A stretch of DNA of 64,000 bases, taken from the NCBI GenBank assembly GCA_015680685.1, contig MNCI01009433.1:2503-66502 (forward strand), written 5' to 3'. The translations under genes and the position numbers were made by a program. A model generated the notes under the pieces. That model did not search any database and was not told the origin of the DNA. It saw only the letters and a list, made by a program, of their open reading frames with translations. This DNA is from Gnetum montanum. Taxonomy: Eukaryota; Streptophyta; Gnetopsida; Gnetales; Gnetaceae. Positions 12,466-24,574 of the stretch are shown here, one piece after another. Every line of letters starts with the position of its first letter. The stretch's first letter is position 1.

Positions 12466-12587
12466 CCTTAAGTGGTCAACTAAGACTTTAAAGGACTATG
12501 CACTGGCTAGTTAAGGATAGCAATTCACTATTTTCTACAACTCATGCTTCTAGACAAACTAGAATAAGCATTGAGGGTTTGTGCCTA
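12466..12587. other. Junction between provirus and tandem array
   Basis: Short AT-rich spacer between the 5' end of the minus-strand provirus and the first base of recognisable array sequence (about 12588, in the block giving the peptide IDYVPP in other units). No direct repeat or terminal inverted repeat was seen that would mark an insertion. Confidence 0.4.
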
Positions 12588-13300
12588 TCCTCAACATAGA
12601 CTATGTTCCACCCAGAAACATCCTACATACTATTTAGAACTAGATCAAGCATCTAAGGATTACAAAAAATTCTTTTAGGAAGGATGAAAACATAGGCATC
12701 TCATTAGGAATGACCTGCATAGCTGGTAAAATTTGCTATTGGTGGTAAAAATGCATATCAAGCTTTAAAAGATCAAGTACTCAATAGTGGATACTAAGGT
12801 TTTTTTATCACTTTATTAATAAAATTCATAGTTGAAGTATCCACAAACTTGAAGATTCAAGATAAACTATTGTTAAGTCAAAGGAAATTGTACAAAATTG
12901 AAGAATTTGAACAATACAGTGCCGAATATGCTAAGGAGATCTATCATTTGGTACTACACCAATTTTCTCTATCTAGGATCATTGCCAAATAAATTAGGTC
13001 AATTGATTCTCCATAATGCTTCTACTACCAACATTAATCTTTCTCTTTCTTAATTTGTTGATGTGGTTCATATGGTTCAACTGTAGCTACAAAAAGCATG
13101 CTACAATCTAAGTTTGCACAAAATCCTACCATCTGCTGTAGTCTTTCACAACCTAGATGGCATGTTTGTTTCTATTAAAGAACAACATCTAAGGAAGTCT
13201 TTCCAATGCCAACCTCAAACATTTTAACCTTGATTGTGAATAAGATGAAGAACATTTCTAGTTAGAAGTAAGCCAAGGTAGTTTCGTTGTCATAAGTTCA
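12588..13300 (+). repeat. Array unit 0 (partial, capsid part only)
   Basis: Starts inside the capsid-like block and lacks the leader, F-box and LRR. The reading contains YLGSLPNK and the block that follows. The usual AAGAAGAAAGTAGGC end is deleted, so the next leader starts right after TTCATCTATT. Stops replace codons at the same places as in other units (WW-stop). It abuts the inverted provirus. Confidence 0.75.
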
Positions 13301-14289
13301 TCTATTGGATTCACTAAAAAAAAATTTAAAATGGCTTGAAAGAAATAGAGATTGCAATGCCAAGTTCGAGAAAATATTAACATCTACAATGGCCAAGCCC
13401 AATCCTAGATAAATAAAATAAAATAAAAATAAAGATAAGTAGCCTAGCCTTAAAAAAATGCACAAATTATAAAAATTAAACCAAGCCTCATAAAAGGATT
13501 GATATGGAAATTATAAGTATTGAACCCAAAAAAAGAAGAGTTGAATGGAATCATAGCATTGTGACCCATTTTTTGGGTTCACCCTTCAAAGAAATAGAGA
13601 TTTGCAATAGCAACTCTAGAGAAATAAATATCTACAATGAGTTTGGGCACAACCAGAATGGCCAAGCGTACTGGAAAAAGATAAAATAGAGAGTAGTGGA
13701 CAAGCCTTACAAAAAGATTGATATAGAAATTATAGGTAATGTCGTAATGCCTAACTAGTTAAAAAGTGGATTTACTATAAAACTATCAATGAGCTTATGC
13801 ATTGATTGATTGAAACTAAATTTAAATAAATGGAACAATCCCACCATTTTTAAAGAAATGATGAGAACCCCCATAGGCTCAAACTAATGAAATGGATTAA
13901 AGGAAAACCGAACCTTTTTAATTAACTCCTTGTATACTAGTGGCAAGGTTTATCAATATGTTTTCATGATTACAATCAATACCTTGAGATCTGTACCAGG
14001 ACTATGGGTCAAGGGCCCCTCTTTCTACTAGCTTGCTATATGCTAAAATCATGTTGGAAAACTAGGGGTTGAGAGAGACACACTTGGTTCCTAACCTAAA
14101 AAGTTGCATGGTAACACCCTAAAATCATTTTTTCCCACTTCATAGTAGTGTCATAAGGTAGCTTGGGAACTCATTCCCCACTTAAGCCCTCATACTTTGG
14201 ATTTGTATTCCCTTTCTTCTTCTTTTGGATTAGGATAAGACTTTTCAACTTCCAAATATGGTTCAACATAGGAAGCCATGGCTAAAGAA

Positions 14290-14640
14290 AAACCTCATTT
14301 TCTCATAGTTGTAGTTTAAGATTGTGTAACCTTCTTTCTACATAGGTGTAGTTTCTAATATTGGAAAAATATTATGCTCTAGTTTCCATTTTTGTAATGG
14401 TGACCTCATTTCTATGCAACTGCAATTTACAATCTAGAAAATATTTTGTAACTTTATTTTTACATAGCTGTAGTTTACAATATTGAAAACATTTTGTAAC
14501 CTCCTTTCTATGAAACTACAGTTCCCAATATTAGAAGAAATTTAAGCTCTAGTTTGCAGTTTTGTAACAGTTTGTTAATGTTTTGATTTTCATAAGGATG
14601 TTTTTAACTATGATTTTTCACTCTTTCTTTTTCACAGGGA
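14290..14640 (+). repeat. 48-bp minisatellite inside array unit 1
   Basis: Five degenerate copies of a unit beginning CCTCATTTCTATGCAACTG and ending TTTTGTAA. Two copies are lengthened by about 27 bp (ATGCTCTAGTTTCC-type insert). Equivalent tracts sit just before the F-box in the other units (for example 17815-18170, 21040-21390, 24270-24545, 32205-32530, 35390-35715, 40605-40920, 43800-44130, 46540-46860, 49690-50020, 53030-53370) and are missing from the short units 5 and 8. Confidence 0.75.
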
Positions 14641-14658
14641 ATAAATAGAGGTTCATAC

Positions 14659-15781
14659 TTGGTATGCAAGCATAGATCAAATTATGGAAACATTGAAGGT
14701 GATCAAGTATCGACAATGCAATGCTACAACAAATGTACAAGGGAATGTTGTAACAACATCGGTAGTTTAGAATCTGTGGATGCTAATACCAATGTCGATA
14801 GATTCCATGATTTTTATGATGATATTCTTCTACATATTTTTTCATTAATTGTATCTTACAAGACAATACTAAGGTGTTCTATGCTTTTAAAATGATGGAT
14901 TTCACTACATACCTACTTACCATGGTTGTATCTCCATATGGTAGACTATTTTTCTAGCTATGATGGTTATGAAGATAAGTGCACAAAGATTTGCATCTAT
15001 GAAGAAGTCATAGATCATCTGCTTCTGCATCACCTACCAAAATAGGTAGAAGCGTTATCACTAGATACAATTTTCTTAGAATCAACTGAAGCTTGGTTGA
15101 AAAGTGTAGCTATTCATAGTGTTGAGTTTCTCACCTTGATAAACTATGAAGAAGCCTATGTTTTTGACAATCTATTTTTGTACATCTCTCTGAAAGCTTT
15201 GAAACTTGATGGTTTTAAATTACTAAACCATTGTTACCCCTTATCTTTTACTTAGTTTCCACACTTAAGGCACTACCATCTTTGTGATGTTACTGTAACT
15301 CTAGACTTGGTGCCCTTCCTTGAGAAATTTCATGTTCTCTATTATCTTTGACTAGAAAATGTTAGAGAGGATAGTTTTAGCTACAACACTAGCCAATTCT
15401 CAATCCCATTGAAGACTCTAAAATTTTTGGAGATTGAGAATCTGAGAGTAGACATGGGATATCTCAAAATTTAGTTATCATGTCCACACTTGCTAACTTT
15501 GGATATTTTTGATTTAGTAGTGATTGTACTATGGCAACAAGCAAGATGACCACAATTGGAGAAACTAATATTTAATGGAGTTGGATTGCTGGAGACTTTG
15601 TTTCCATGCATGAAGCATGCAATGTTAGGCCAACATGGGCAATTGTAATGGCTGACCTTGAATGGGAACTTAGCATGCCTAAAATGTAATCGGAGTAGCC
15701 TAGCCTAATTAAGAACAACAAGGTATCAACAAGTACTAGAGAATGTAGCAAGGTTTTCAAATGTAGAGATTCTAGTCCTTT
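14659..15781 (+). pseudogene. F-box/LRR-like pseudogene, unit 1
   Basis: F-box proteins recruit substrates to SCF ubiquitin ligases; the F-box binds SKP1. The 78-codon open piece 14659-14895 has a Cys-rich lead (CYNKCTRECC) and then DRFHDFYDDILLHIFSL from residue 47, matching the plant pattern DR(I/F)xDLPDDILLHILS. A TGA then stands where active genes have SKRW, followed by ISLHTYLPWLYLHM. LRR-like text follows: AVEFLTL/VEFLTL, LKALKLDGFKLLNHCYP, LPHLRHYHLCDV, CPHLLTLDI and LEKLIF, spaced like plant F-box/LRR proteins. Several stops make it non-functional. Confidence 0.7.
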
Positions 15782-16517
15782 CCTCAACATAGACTATGTT
15801 CCACCTAGTGACATCCTACATATTATTCAGAACTAGATTGAGCATCCAAGGATTACAGCAAATTCTTTTTGGATAGATGAAAAGATAGGCATCTCATTAA
15901 GAATGACCTGCACAGTTGGTAAAATTTGCTATTAATGGTAGAATGCTAATCATGCTTCAAAAGATCAAGTACTCAACAGTGGATACCAAGGTTTATTTAT
16001 CACTTTGCTAATAGAATTCATAGTTGAAGTATCCACCAACTTCAAAATGCAAGATAAACTATTGTTAAGTTAGAGGGAATTGTACAAGCCTAAAGAATTT
16101 GAATGGTACAATGCTAAATATGCTAATGAGATCTATCGTTTGGCCCTACCCCAAGATCCTCTCACCAATTATCTCTATTTAGGATCACTAAGAAACAAAT
16201 TAGGTTAATTGGTTTTCCATAATGCTCTTGCTACCAACATTAATCTTTATCTTAATTTATTTGTGTGGTTGATATGGTTCAGCTGCAACTACAAAAAGCA
16301 TGGTACAATCTAAGTTCACACAAAATCTTGCCATTTGCCCTAGTCTGTCACAACCTATATGGAATGGTTGGTTTTGTTAAGGAACAACATCAAAGGAAGT
16401 CTTCCCGATGCCATCCTCAAACATTTTAACCTTCACCATAATGAAGACAAAGAACATTTCCAGTTAGAAGTAAGCCAAGGTAGTTTTTTCATCATTCATC
16501 TAAAGAAGAAATTAGGC
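15782..16517 (+). pseudogene. Capsid-like segment, unit 1
   Basis: Follows the LRR text in another frame, starting at the IDYVPP block. In the mapped copies it reads DEKIGISL, CYWW, GLFITLLIEF, VSTNLKMQDKLLLS, then a stop, then LYLGSL and KACYN. Here the WW position has drifted (TTAATGGTAG). A 67-codon frame at 16359-16562 overlaps the unit end in another frame and looks fortuitous. Confidence 0.6.
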
Positions 16518-18199
16518 TTAGTTTTTTTACTGGATTCATTGAAAAAGATTAAAATGGCCTAAAAGAAATAGAGATTGAAACGACAAGTATGGGCAAATAT
16601 TAACATCTATAGTGGCCAAGCCCAAGCCTAGATAAAAAAAATAAAATAAAAATAAAGATAAGTAGCCTAGCCTTAGAAAAATGTACAAATTATAGAAATT
16701 GAGCCAAGCCTCACAAAAGGATTGATATGAAAATTATAGTTATTAAACTTAGAAAAAGAAGAATTCAATAGAATCATAACATTGTGATCCATTTTCTGGA
16801 TTCACCCTTCAAAGAAATAGAGATTTGCAATAGCAACCTTGGAGAAATAAATATCTACAATGAGTTTGGGCATAACTAGAATGGCCATGCCTACTAGAAA
16901 AAGATAAAATAGAGAGCAGTGGCTAAGCCTTACAAACATATTGACATAGAAATTATAGGTAATGCAATAATTTTGAACTAGTTAAAAGAGTGGATTTACT
17001 ATAAAAATATCAATTAGCTTATGCACTGATTAATTGAAACTAAATTTAAATAAATGGAATAATCCCACCATTTCTAAAGAAATGATGAGAACCCCCATAG
17101 GCTTAAACTAATGAAATGGGTCAAAGGAAAGTTGATCCTTTTAATCAACACTATCAATATGTTTTCATGATTACAATCAATATCTTGAGACTTGTACTAG
17201 GATTATGGGTCATGGGTTCCTTATTTTATCGACTTCCTATATCCTGAAACCATGTTGGGAAATCAGGGATTGAGAGAGACACACTTAGTCCCTAACCTAA
17301 AGAGTGGATTTACTATAAAACTATCAATGAGCTTATGCATTGATTAATTGAAATTAAATTTAAATAAACGGAATAACCCCACCATTTCTGAAGCAATGAT
17401 GAAAACTCCTATAGGCTCAAACTAATGAAATGGGTCAAAGGAAAGCTAACCCTTTTAATCAACTCCTCATATACCTAGCAACAAGGTTTATCAATATGTT
17501 TTCATGATTACAGTCGATACCTTGAGACCCATACTAGTACTATGGGTCTTGGACCCCTCTTTTTACCAGGTTTCTATATGTTGAAACTGTGTTGAAAAAC
17601 TAGGGGTTGAGAGAGACACACTTGGTCCTTAACCTAAAAGTCACATGGTAACTCTCTAAAATCATTCATTCTCACTCCATAGTAGTTTCATAGGGTAACT
17701 CAAGAACACGTTCTCCACTTATGCCCTTATATTTTGGATTTGTATGCTCTTTCTTCTTCTTTTGGACTAGGATGTGAGTTTTCAACTTCTAGATATAGTT
17801 CAACAGAGGAAGCCATGGCTAAAGAGAAAGCTCATATTTGCATACTTACAGTTCAAGATTATTTATGCTTCTTTCTACATAGGTGTAGTTTCTAATATTG
17901 GAAAAAATTTATTCTATAGTTTCTTGTTTTGTAATGATATCCTCATTTCTGTGCAATCATAGTTTACAATCTACAAAAGATTTTGTAACTTCCTTTTTAC
18001 ACAACTATAGTTTACAATCTTGAAAATATTTTATAACCTCCTTTTTGCATAGCTGTAGTTTTCAATATTAGAAAAAATTAAAGCTCTAGTTTACAGTTTT
18101 GTAATGGTTTATTAACATTTTCATTTTGATAAGGATGTTTTTAACTATGATTTTTCACTCTTTCGTTTTCACAGGGAATACATAGAGGTTCATCCCTGG

Positions 18200-19303
18200 T
18201 ATGCAAGCATATATCAAATTCAAAAAACATTGAAGATGATCAAGTATCGATGATGTAATGTTGCAAGAAATGTACAAGGGAACACTATAACAGCACTGGT
18301 AGTGCAAAATCTATGGATACCGATACCAATGTCCATAGATTTAGTGATATGTGTTATGATATTCTTATGCACATTTTATCATTAGTTGTATCTTACAAGA
18401 TAGCAGTAATGTGTTCTATGCTCTCAAAATGATGGATTTCACTACATACCTGCTTCCCATCATTTTATCTACACATGGAAAATTGTGTTTTTAGCTACAA
18501 TGGTTACAAAGATAAATGGAAAAAGATATGGATTTATGAAGAAGTGGTAGGCGATCTGCTTCTACATCACCTACCAAAATAGGTAGAAGTGTTGTCACTA
18601 GATACACTGTTCTTAGAATCAACTAAAGATTGGTTGCAAAGTGTAGTTATTCATAATGTTGAGTTTCTCACCTTGCTAAACTATGAAGAATCCTATGTTT
18701 TTGTGCATGTCCCTAAAAGCTTTGAAACTTGATGATTTTAAATTACTAAACCATTATTACCCCTTATCTTTTACTTAGTTTCCACACTTAAGGCATTGCC
18801 ATCTTCGTGACGTTACTGTAACTCCAGACTTGGGGCCCTTCATTGAGAAATTTCTTATTCTTTATTATCTTTGATTGTGAAATGGTAGAGTGACAGTTTC
18901 AGCTACAACTCTAGCTAATTCTCAATCCCATCAAAGACTCTACAAATTTTGGATATTGAGAATCTAAGAGAAAACATGGGGTATCTCGAAATTCAGTTAG
19001 CATGTCCACACTTGCTAACTTTGGATATTTTGGATTTAGCACTAATTTTAATATGGCCATGACCAAGATTCCAAAAATTTAAGAAACTGATATTTAATGA
19101 AGTTGGATTGATAGAGACTTTGTTTTCATGCATGAAGCATGCAATGTTAGGCCAACATGGGTAGTTACAACAGTTGACCTTGGATGGGAACTTAACATGA
19201 CTAAAATGCAATGGGAGTAGCCTAGCCTAATTGAGAGCAACAAGGCACTAGCAAGTACTAGAGAATGTAGCAAGGTTTTCAAATTTGGAGATTCTAGTTC
19301 TTT
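18200..19303 (+). pseudogene. F-box/LRR-like pseudogene, unit 2
   Basis: The frame through NVHRFSDMCYDILMHILSL keeps the F-box core, with D-R changed to H-R. A stop precedes it (ATGTAATGTTGC) and another follows at the SKRW position. The LRR part contains LDTLFLESTKDWLQSV and VEFLTLLNYEE, then loses the DNLFL piece that units 1, 5 and 8 keep. The antisense strand carries fortuitous 72- and 80-codon frames here. Confidence 0.65.
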
Positions 19304-20050
19304 CCTTGACATAGAATATGCTCCATTTAACAACATCTTGCATACTATTCAGAACTGGATCAAACATCTAAGGATTATAGCAAATTTTGGTAGGATAGAT
19401 GAAAAGATAGGCATCTCATTAAGAATGACTAGCATATCTAGTAAAATTTTCTATTGGTGGTAGAATGCTGATCAAGCTTCAAAAGATCAAGTACTCAACA
19501 GTGGATACCAAGGTTTGTTTATCACTTTGCTAATTGAATTCATAGTTGACATATCCACCAACTTGAAAATGCAAGATAAATTATTGTGAAGTTAGAGGAA
19601 ATTGTAGAAGGTTGAAGAAGTTGAACAATATAGTGTTAAATGTGTTGAGTAGATCTATCATTTGGCCCTACACCAAGATCCTCTCACCAATTATCTCTAT
19701 ATAGGATTTCTAGCAAACAAATTAGGTCAATTGGTTCTCCATAATGCTCTTTCTACCAACATTAATCTTTCTCTTTCTTAATTTGTTGATGTGCTTCATA
19801 TGATTCACCTACAACTGCAAAAGGCATGCTACAATCTAAGTTTGCAAAAAATCCTACCATCTGTCATCGTCTATCGCAACCTAAATGGTGTGTCTGGTTC
19901 TATTAAAGAAAAACATCAAAGGAAGTCTTCCTAACACCAACCTTAAACATTTTAACCTCAACCATGATAAATATGGAGAATCTTTCTAGTTAGAAGTAAG
20001 CCAAGGTAGTTTCATTGTCATAATTTCATTCAAAGAAGAAAGTAGGCTCA
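19304..20050 (+). pseudogene. Capsid-like segment, unit 2
   Basis: Complete from the first block to the fixed unit end at about 20050. The YLGFLANKLGQLVLHN version of the LGSLPNKLGQ block is present. A stop replaces the residue after WW, and an extra in-frame TGA follows DKLLL. Confidence 0.6.
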
Positions 20051-21417
20051 TTTTTTTTTACTGGATTCACTAAAAAAATTTAAAATATCTTGAAATAAAT
20101 AGAGATTGCCATGGAAATTCTGGGCAAATATAAACATCTACAATGGCCAAGCCTAAGCCTAGATAAAAAAAATAAAATAAAAATAAAGATAAGTATCATA
20201 GCATTAAAAAAATGCACAAATTATAGCAATTGAGCCAAGCCACACAAAAGGATTGATATGGAAATTATAGGTATTGAACCCAAAAAAGAAGATTTCAATA
20301 GAATCATAGTATTGTAACCAATTTTCTGGATTCATCCTTTAAAGAAATAGAGATATGCAATAGCAACTCTAGAGAATTAAATATCTATAATGATTATGGG
20401 CATAACTAAAATGGGCAAGCCTACTAGAAAAACATAAAATAAAGAGAAATGGTGAAGTCTTAGAAATAGATTGACATAGAAATTATAGGTAATGCGGTAA
20501 TGTCCAACCTGTTAAAAGAGTGGATTTACTATAAAATTATTAAGGATATTATGCATTGATTAATTGAAATTAAATATAAATAAATGCAATAATCCCACCA
20601 TTTCTAAAGCAATGATGAGAACCCCCATAGGCTCAAACTAATGAAATGGATCAAAGGAAAGCCAACTCTTTTAATCAACTCCTTGTATACCTAGCAACAA
20701 GGTTTATCAATATGGTTTTGTGATTACAGTTGATACCCCGACACTTGTACCAGGACTATGGGTCATGGGCTCCATATTTTACTAGCTTCCTATATGCTAA
20801 AGCCATGTTGGAAAACTAGGGGTTGAGAGAGACACACTTGGTCCATAACCTAGAAGGTTGCATGATAACTCCCTAAAATCATTCATCTCCACTCCATAGT
20901 AGTGTGATAGGGTAACTTGGGAACTTCCTCCCTGCTTACGCCCTCATATTTTGGATTTGTATCCCCTTTTTGCTTCTTTTGGATTGGGATGCAACTTTTC
21001 AAATTCTAGATACAGTTTGATAGAGGAAGCCATAGCTGAAGCAAAACCTCATTTTTGTATAACTGTAGTTCAAGATTATGTAACCTTTTTTCTGCATAGG
21101 TGTAGTTTCCAATATTGGAAAAAATTTATGCTCTAGTTTCCAATTTTGGAATTGTAACCTCATTTCTATGCAACAATAGTTTACAATATAGAAAATAGTT
21201 TGTAACTTCCTTTTTACATAGCTGTAGTTTACATTTTTGAACAGATTTTGTAACCTCCCTTCTACACAGCTGTGGTTTTAAATATTAGAAAAAAATTTAA
21301 GTTCTAATGTATAGTTATGTAATGATTTATTAATGTTTTGATTTTGATAATGATGTTTTTAACTATGATTTTTCACTCTTTCTTTTTGATATGGAATAAA
21401 TAGAGGTTCATCCTTGG

Positions 21418-22523
21418 TATGCAAGCATAGATCAAATTTCAAAAACATTGAAGATGATCAAGTATCAATAATGCAATGCTACAAAAAATGTACAAGGGAA
21501 CACTATAGTAGCACCAATAGTGTAGAATCTATAAATGCAAAATACCAATGTTGATATATTCAGTGATTTGTGTGATGATATCCTTTTTCATATTTTGTCA
21601 TTGACTGTATCTTACAATATAGTAGTAAGGTGTTCTGTCCTTTCAAAATCATGGATTTCACTACATACCTACTTGCCATGGTTGTAACTCCATATGGAAA
21701 ATTGTTTTTCTAGCTATGATGGTTATGAAGATCAATGGATAAAGATATGCATCTATGAAGAAGTGGTAGACCATCTACTTCTGCATCACCTACCAAAATA
21801 GGTAGAGGTGTTGTAACTAGATACAATTTTCTCATAATCAACTAAATTTTGGTTGCAAAGTGCAGTTGTTCATAATGTTGAGTTTCTCACCTTGGTAAAC
21901 TATGAAGAAGCCTATGTTTTTGTGCATGTCTCTAAAATATTTGACACTTGATAGTTTTAAATTATTGAACCATTGTTACTCCTTATCTTTTACTTAGTTT
22001 CTACATTTAAGGCACTACCTTCTTTGTGATGTTACTGTAACTCTAGACTTGGGGCCCTTCTTTCAGAAATTCCCTATTCTCTATTATCTTTGACTAGAAA
22101 ATGTTAGAGTTGATAGTTTCAACTACAACACCAGCCAATTCTCAATCCCATTGACAACTATAGAAATTTTGGATATTGAGAATTTGAGAGCAAACATGGG
22201 ATATCTTGAAATTTAGTTGGCATGTCCACACTTGCTAACTTTGGATATTTTAGATTTAGCATTGATTTTATTATGGCCATAAGAAAGATTCCCACAATTA
22301 TAGAAACTGATATTTATTGAAGTTGGATTGTTTAAGACTTTGTTTCCATGCATGAAGGATGTAATGTTAGGCCAACATGGGATATTGCAATGGCTAATGT
22401 TGGATGGGGACTTAACATGCTTAAAATGCAATGGGATTAGCCTAGCCTAATTGAGAGCAACAAGGCACAAGCAAGTACTATAGAATGTAGCAACATTTTG
22501 AAATTTGAAGATTTTGGTGCTTT
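21418..22523 (+). pseudogene. F-box/LRR-like pseudogene, unit 3
   Basis: A one-base shift at ATGCAAAATACC breaks the frame just before the F-box, which continues as DDILFHILSLTVSYN-like text in the next frame. Unlike most units, the codon after the lysine of the SKRW site is TCA rather than TGA (LSKSWISLHTYLPW); unit 10 shares this. The LRR part is as in the other units, with stops. Confidence 0.6.
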
Positions 22524-23270
22524 CCTCAACATAGACTATGTTTCACCTAGCGACATCCTGCATACTATTCAGAACTAAATCAAGTATCTAAGGATTATAG
22601 CAAATTATTTCAGGATAGATGAAAAGATAGGAATCTCATTAGGAATGACCTACATAGCTAGTAAAATTCACTATTGGTTGTAGAATGTTGATTAGGCTTC
22701 AAAAGATCAAGTACTCAACAGTGGATACCATGGTTTGTTTATCACTTTGCTAAGAGAATCATAGCTGGAAGTATCCACCAACTTGAAAATGCAAGATAAA
22801 CTATCATTAAGTTAGAGGGAATTGTACAAGCTTAGAGAATATAAATAGTACAGTGTTGAATATGATAAGGAGATATATTGTTTGGCCCTCCACTAATATC
22901 CTCTCACCAATTATCTCTAACTACGATCACTACCAAAAAAATTAGGTCAATTGGTTCTCCATAATGCTCTTGCTACAACATTAGTCTTTCTCTTTTTTTA
23001 ATTTTTTGATGTGGTTCATATGGTTTGCCTACCACTACAAAAAATCATGCTACAATCTAAGTTTGCACAAAATCCCACCATCTGTTGTAGTCTATCACAA
23101 CCTAGATGGTGTGTTTGGTTCTATTAAAGAACAACATTGAAGAAATTCTTCTTAACACCAACCTCAAACATTTTAACTACAATTGTGATGAAGATGGAGA
23201 ATGTTTCCAGTCAAAAGTAAGCTAAGTTAGTTTCATCATCATAAGTTCATCCAAATAAGAAAGGAGGCTC
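22524..23270 (+). pseudogene. Capsid-like segment, unit 3
   Basis: Complete in extent. The WW site has become W-L-stop (GGTTGTAGAA), and the LGSLPNK block has become an eroded RSLPKKLGQLVLHN. A small deletion in the following block (GCTACAACATTAGTC) shifts the frame. Confidence 0.55.
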
Positions 23271-24574
23271 ACTTATTTTTACTAGATTTACTGAAAAAAA
23301 TAAAAATTAGCCTAAAAGAAATAGAGATTGCAATGGCAAGTCTAGGCAAATGTTAACATCTATAGTGGACAAGCCCAAGCCTAGATAAAAATAATAAAAT
23401 AAAAATATAGATAAGTAGCCTAGCTTTTAAAAAATGCATAAATTATATAAATTGAGCCAAGCCTCACAATAGGATTGATATGGAAATTATAGGTATTGAA
23501 CCCAAAAGAAGAAGAGTTCAACGAAATCATAGCATTGTGACCCATTTTCTGGATTCACCCTTCAAAGAAATAGAGGTTTGCAATAGAAACTCTAGAGAAA
23601 TAAATATATGCAATGAGTCTAGGTAGAACTAAAATGGCCAAGCCTACTAGAAAACGATATAGACTAGGGGTGAATCCTTACAAAAAGATTGACACAGAAA
23701 TTATAAGTAATGTCGTAATGCCTAACTAGTTAAAAAAGTGGATTTAATATAAAACTATCAATGAGCTTCTACATTGATTTATTGAAACTAAATTTAAATA
23801 AATGGAATAATCCCACCATTTCTAAAGCAATGATGAGAACCCCCATAGGCTCAAACTGATGAAATGGATCAACGAAAACCTAACCCTTTTAATCAACTCC
23901 TTGTATACCCAGCAACAATGTTTATTAATATGTTTTCATGATTACAGTTGATACCTAGAGACTCGTATTAGGACTATAGGTCATGGGCCCCTATTTTTAA
24001 TTACTTCCTATATGCTAAAACCATGTTGGAAAACCGAGGGTTAAGTAAGACACCCTTGGTCCTTAACCTAAAAGGTTGCATGGTAATGCCATAAAATCAT
24101 TCATTCCTATTACATAGTAGTATCACAGGTTAACTTGACAACTCATTCTCTACTTATGCCCTCATATTTTGGATTTGTATCCCCTTTCTTCTTCTTTTGG
24201 ACTAGGATGTGACTTTTCAACTTCCAAATACAATTCACCAGAGGAAGCTATGGCTGAAGTGAAATCTCATTTTTGCATAGATGTAGTTCAAGATTATGTA
24301 ACCTTCTTTTTGCATAGGTGTAGTTTCTAATATTGGAAAAAATTTATGCTCCAGTTTCTAGTTTTGTAATGGTAACCTCATTTCTATGCAACCACATCTA
24401 TAAAATATTTTGTAACTTCCTTTTTACATAGCAGTAGTTTATAGTCTTGAACAGATTTTGTAACCTCCTTTCTGCATAGTTGTAGTTTTCAATATTAGAA
24501 ACAATTTAAGCTTCAATATAGAGTTTTGTAACATTTTAATTTTGATAATGATGTTTTTAATTATGATTTTTACT

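Larger units (their letters stand above)
7380..12470 (-). mobile_element. Endogenous caulimovirid-like provirus, left copy (degraded)
   Basis: Minus-strand order is movement protein, capsid region, CCHC knuckle, protease, reverse transcriptase, RNase H, as in caulimovirids with a long single polyprotein. The movement-protein-like block and the lack of any integrase argue against a Ty3/Gypsy retrotransposon. The frame changes between the movement protein, the capsid/protease part and the RT/RNase H part, and stop codons are frequent, so it is not functional. No LTR flanks it. No primer-binding site matching the usual initiator-tRNA-Met sequence was found. Its 5' end faces the tandem array, which starts at 12588 on the opposite strand. 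Assignment to a genus is not possible without a search. Confidence 0.75.
13301..16517 (+). repeat. Array unit 1
   Basis: Full-length unit of about 3.2 kb. Leader 13301-14280, with a 61-codon frame at 13504-13689 (HNQNGQAYWKKIK) that recurs only in eroded form in other units. Minisatellite 14290-14640, F-box/LRR 14659-15781, capsid-like block 15782-16517. Confidence 0.85.
16518..20050 (+). repeat. Array unit 2, lengthened by an internal duplication
   Basis: About 3.53 kb, roughly 310 bp longer than a normal unit. The extra length is a duplicated leader segment: the block starting AGAGTGGATTTACTATAAAA occurs at about 16987 and again at 17298, each followed by the same text down to CACACTTAGTCC/CACACTTGGTCC. 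Confidence 0.8.
20051..23270 (+). repeat. Array unit 3
   Basis: Full-length, 3.22 kb. Leader 20051-21030, minisatellite 21040-21390, F-box/LRR 21418-22523, capsid-like block 22524-23270. The unit end reads AAAGGAGGCTC rather than AAAGTAGGCTC, a variant shared with the end of unit 4 (29230-29240). Confidence 0.85.

Noticed and set aside
7380-12470. Provirus as a Ty3/Gypsy retrotransposon
   Set aside because: RT blocks alone would allow it, but there are no LTRs, no integrase, and a 30K-like block sits upstream of the capsid.
12400-12587. Initiator-tRNA-Met primer-binding site or LTR near the 5' end of the left provirus
   Set aside because: No TGGTATCAGAGC-like sequence or its complement was found there.
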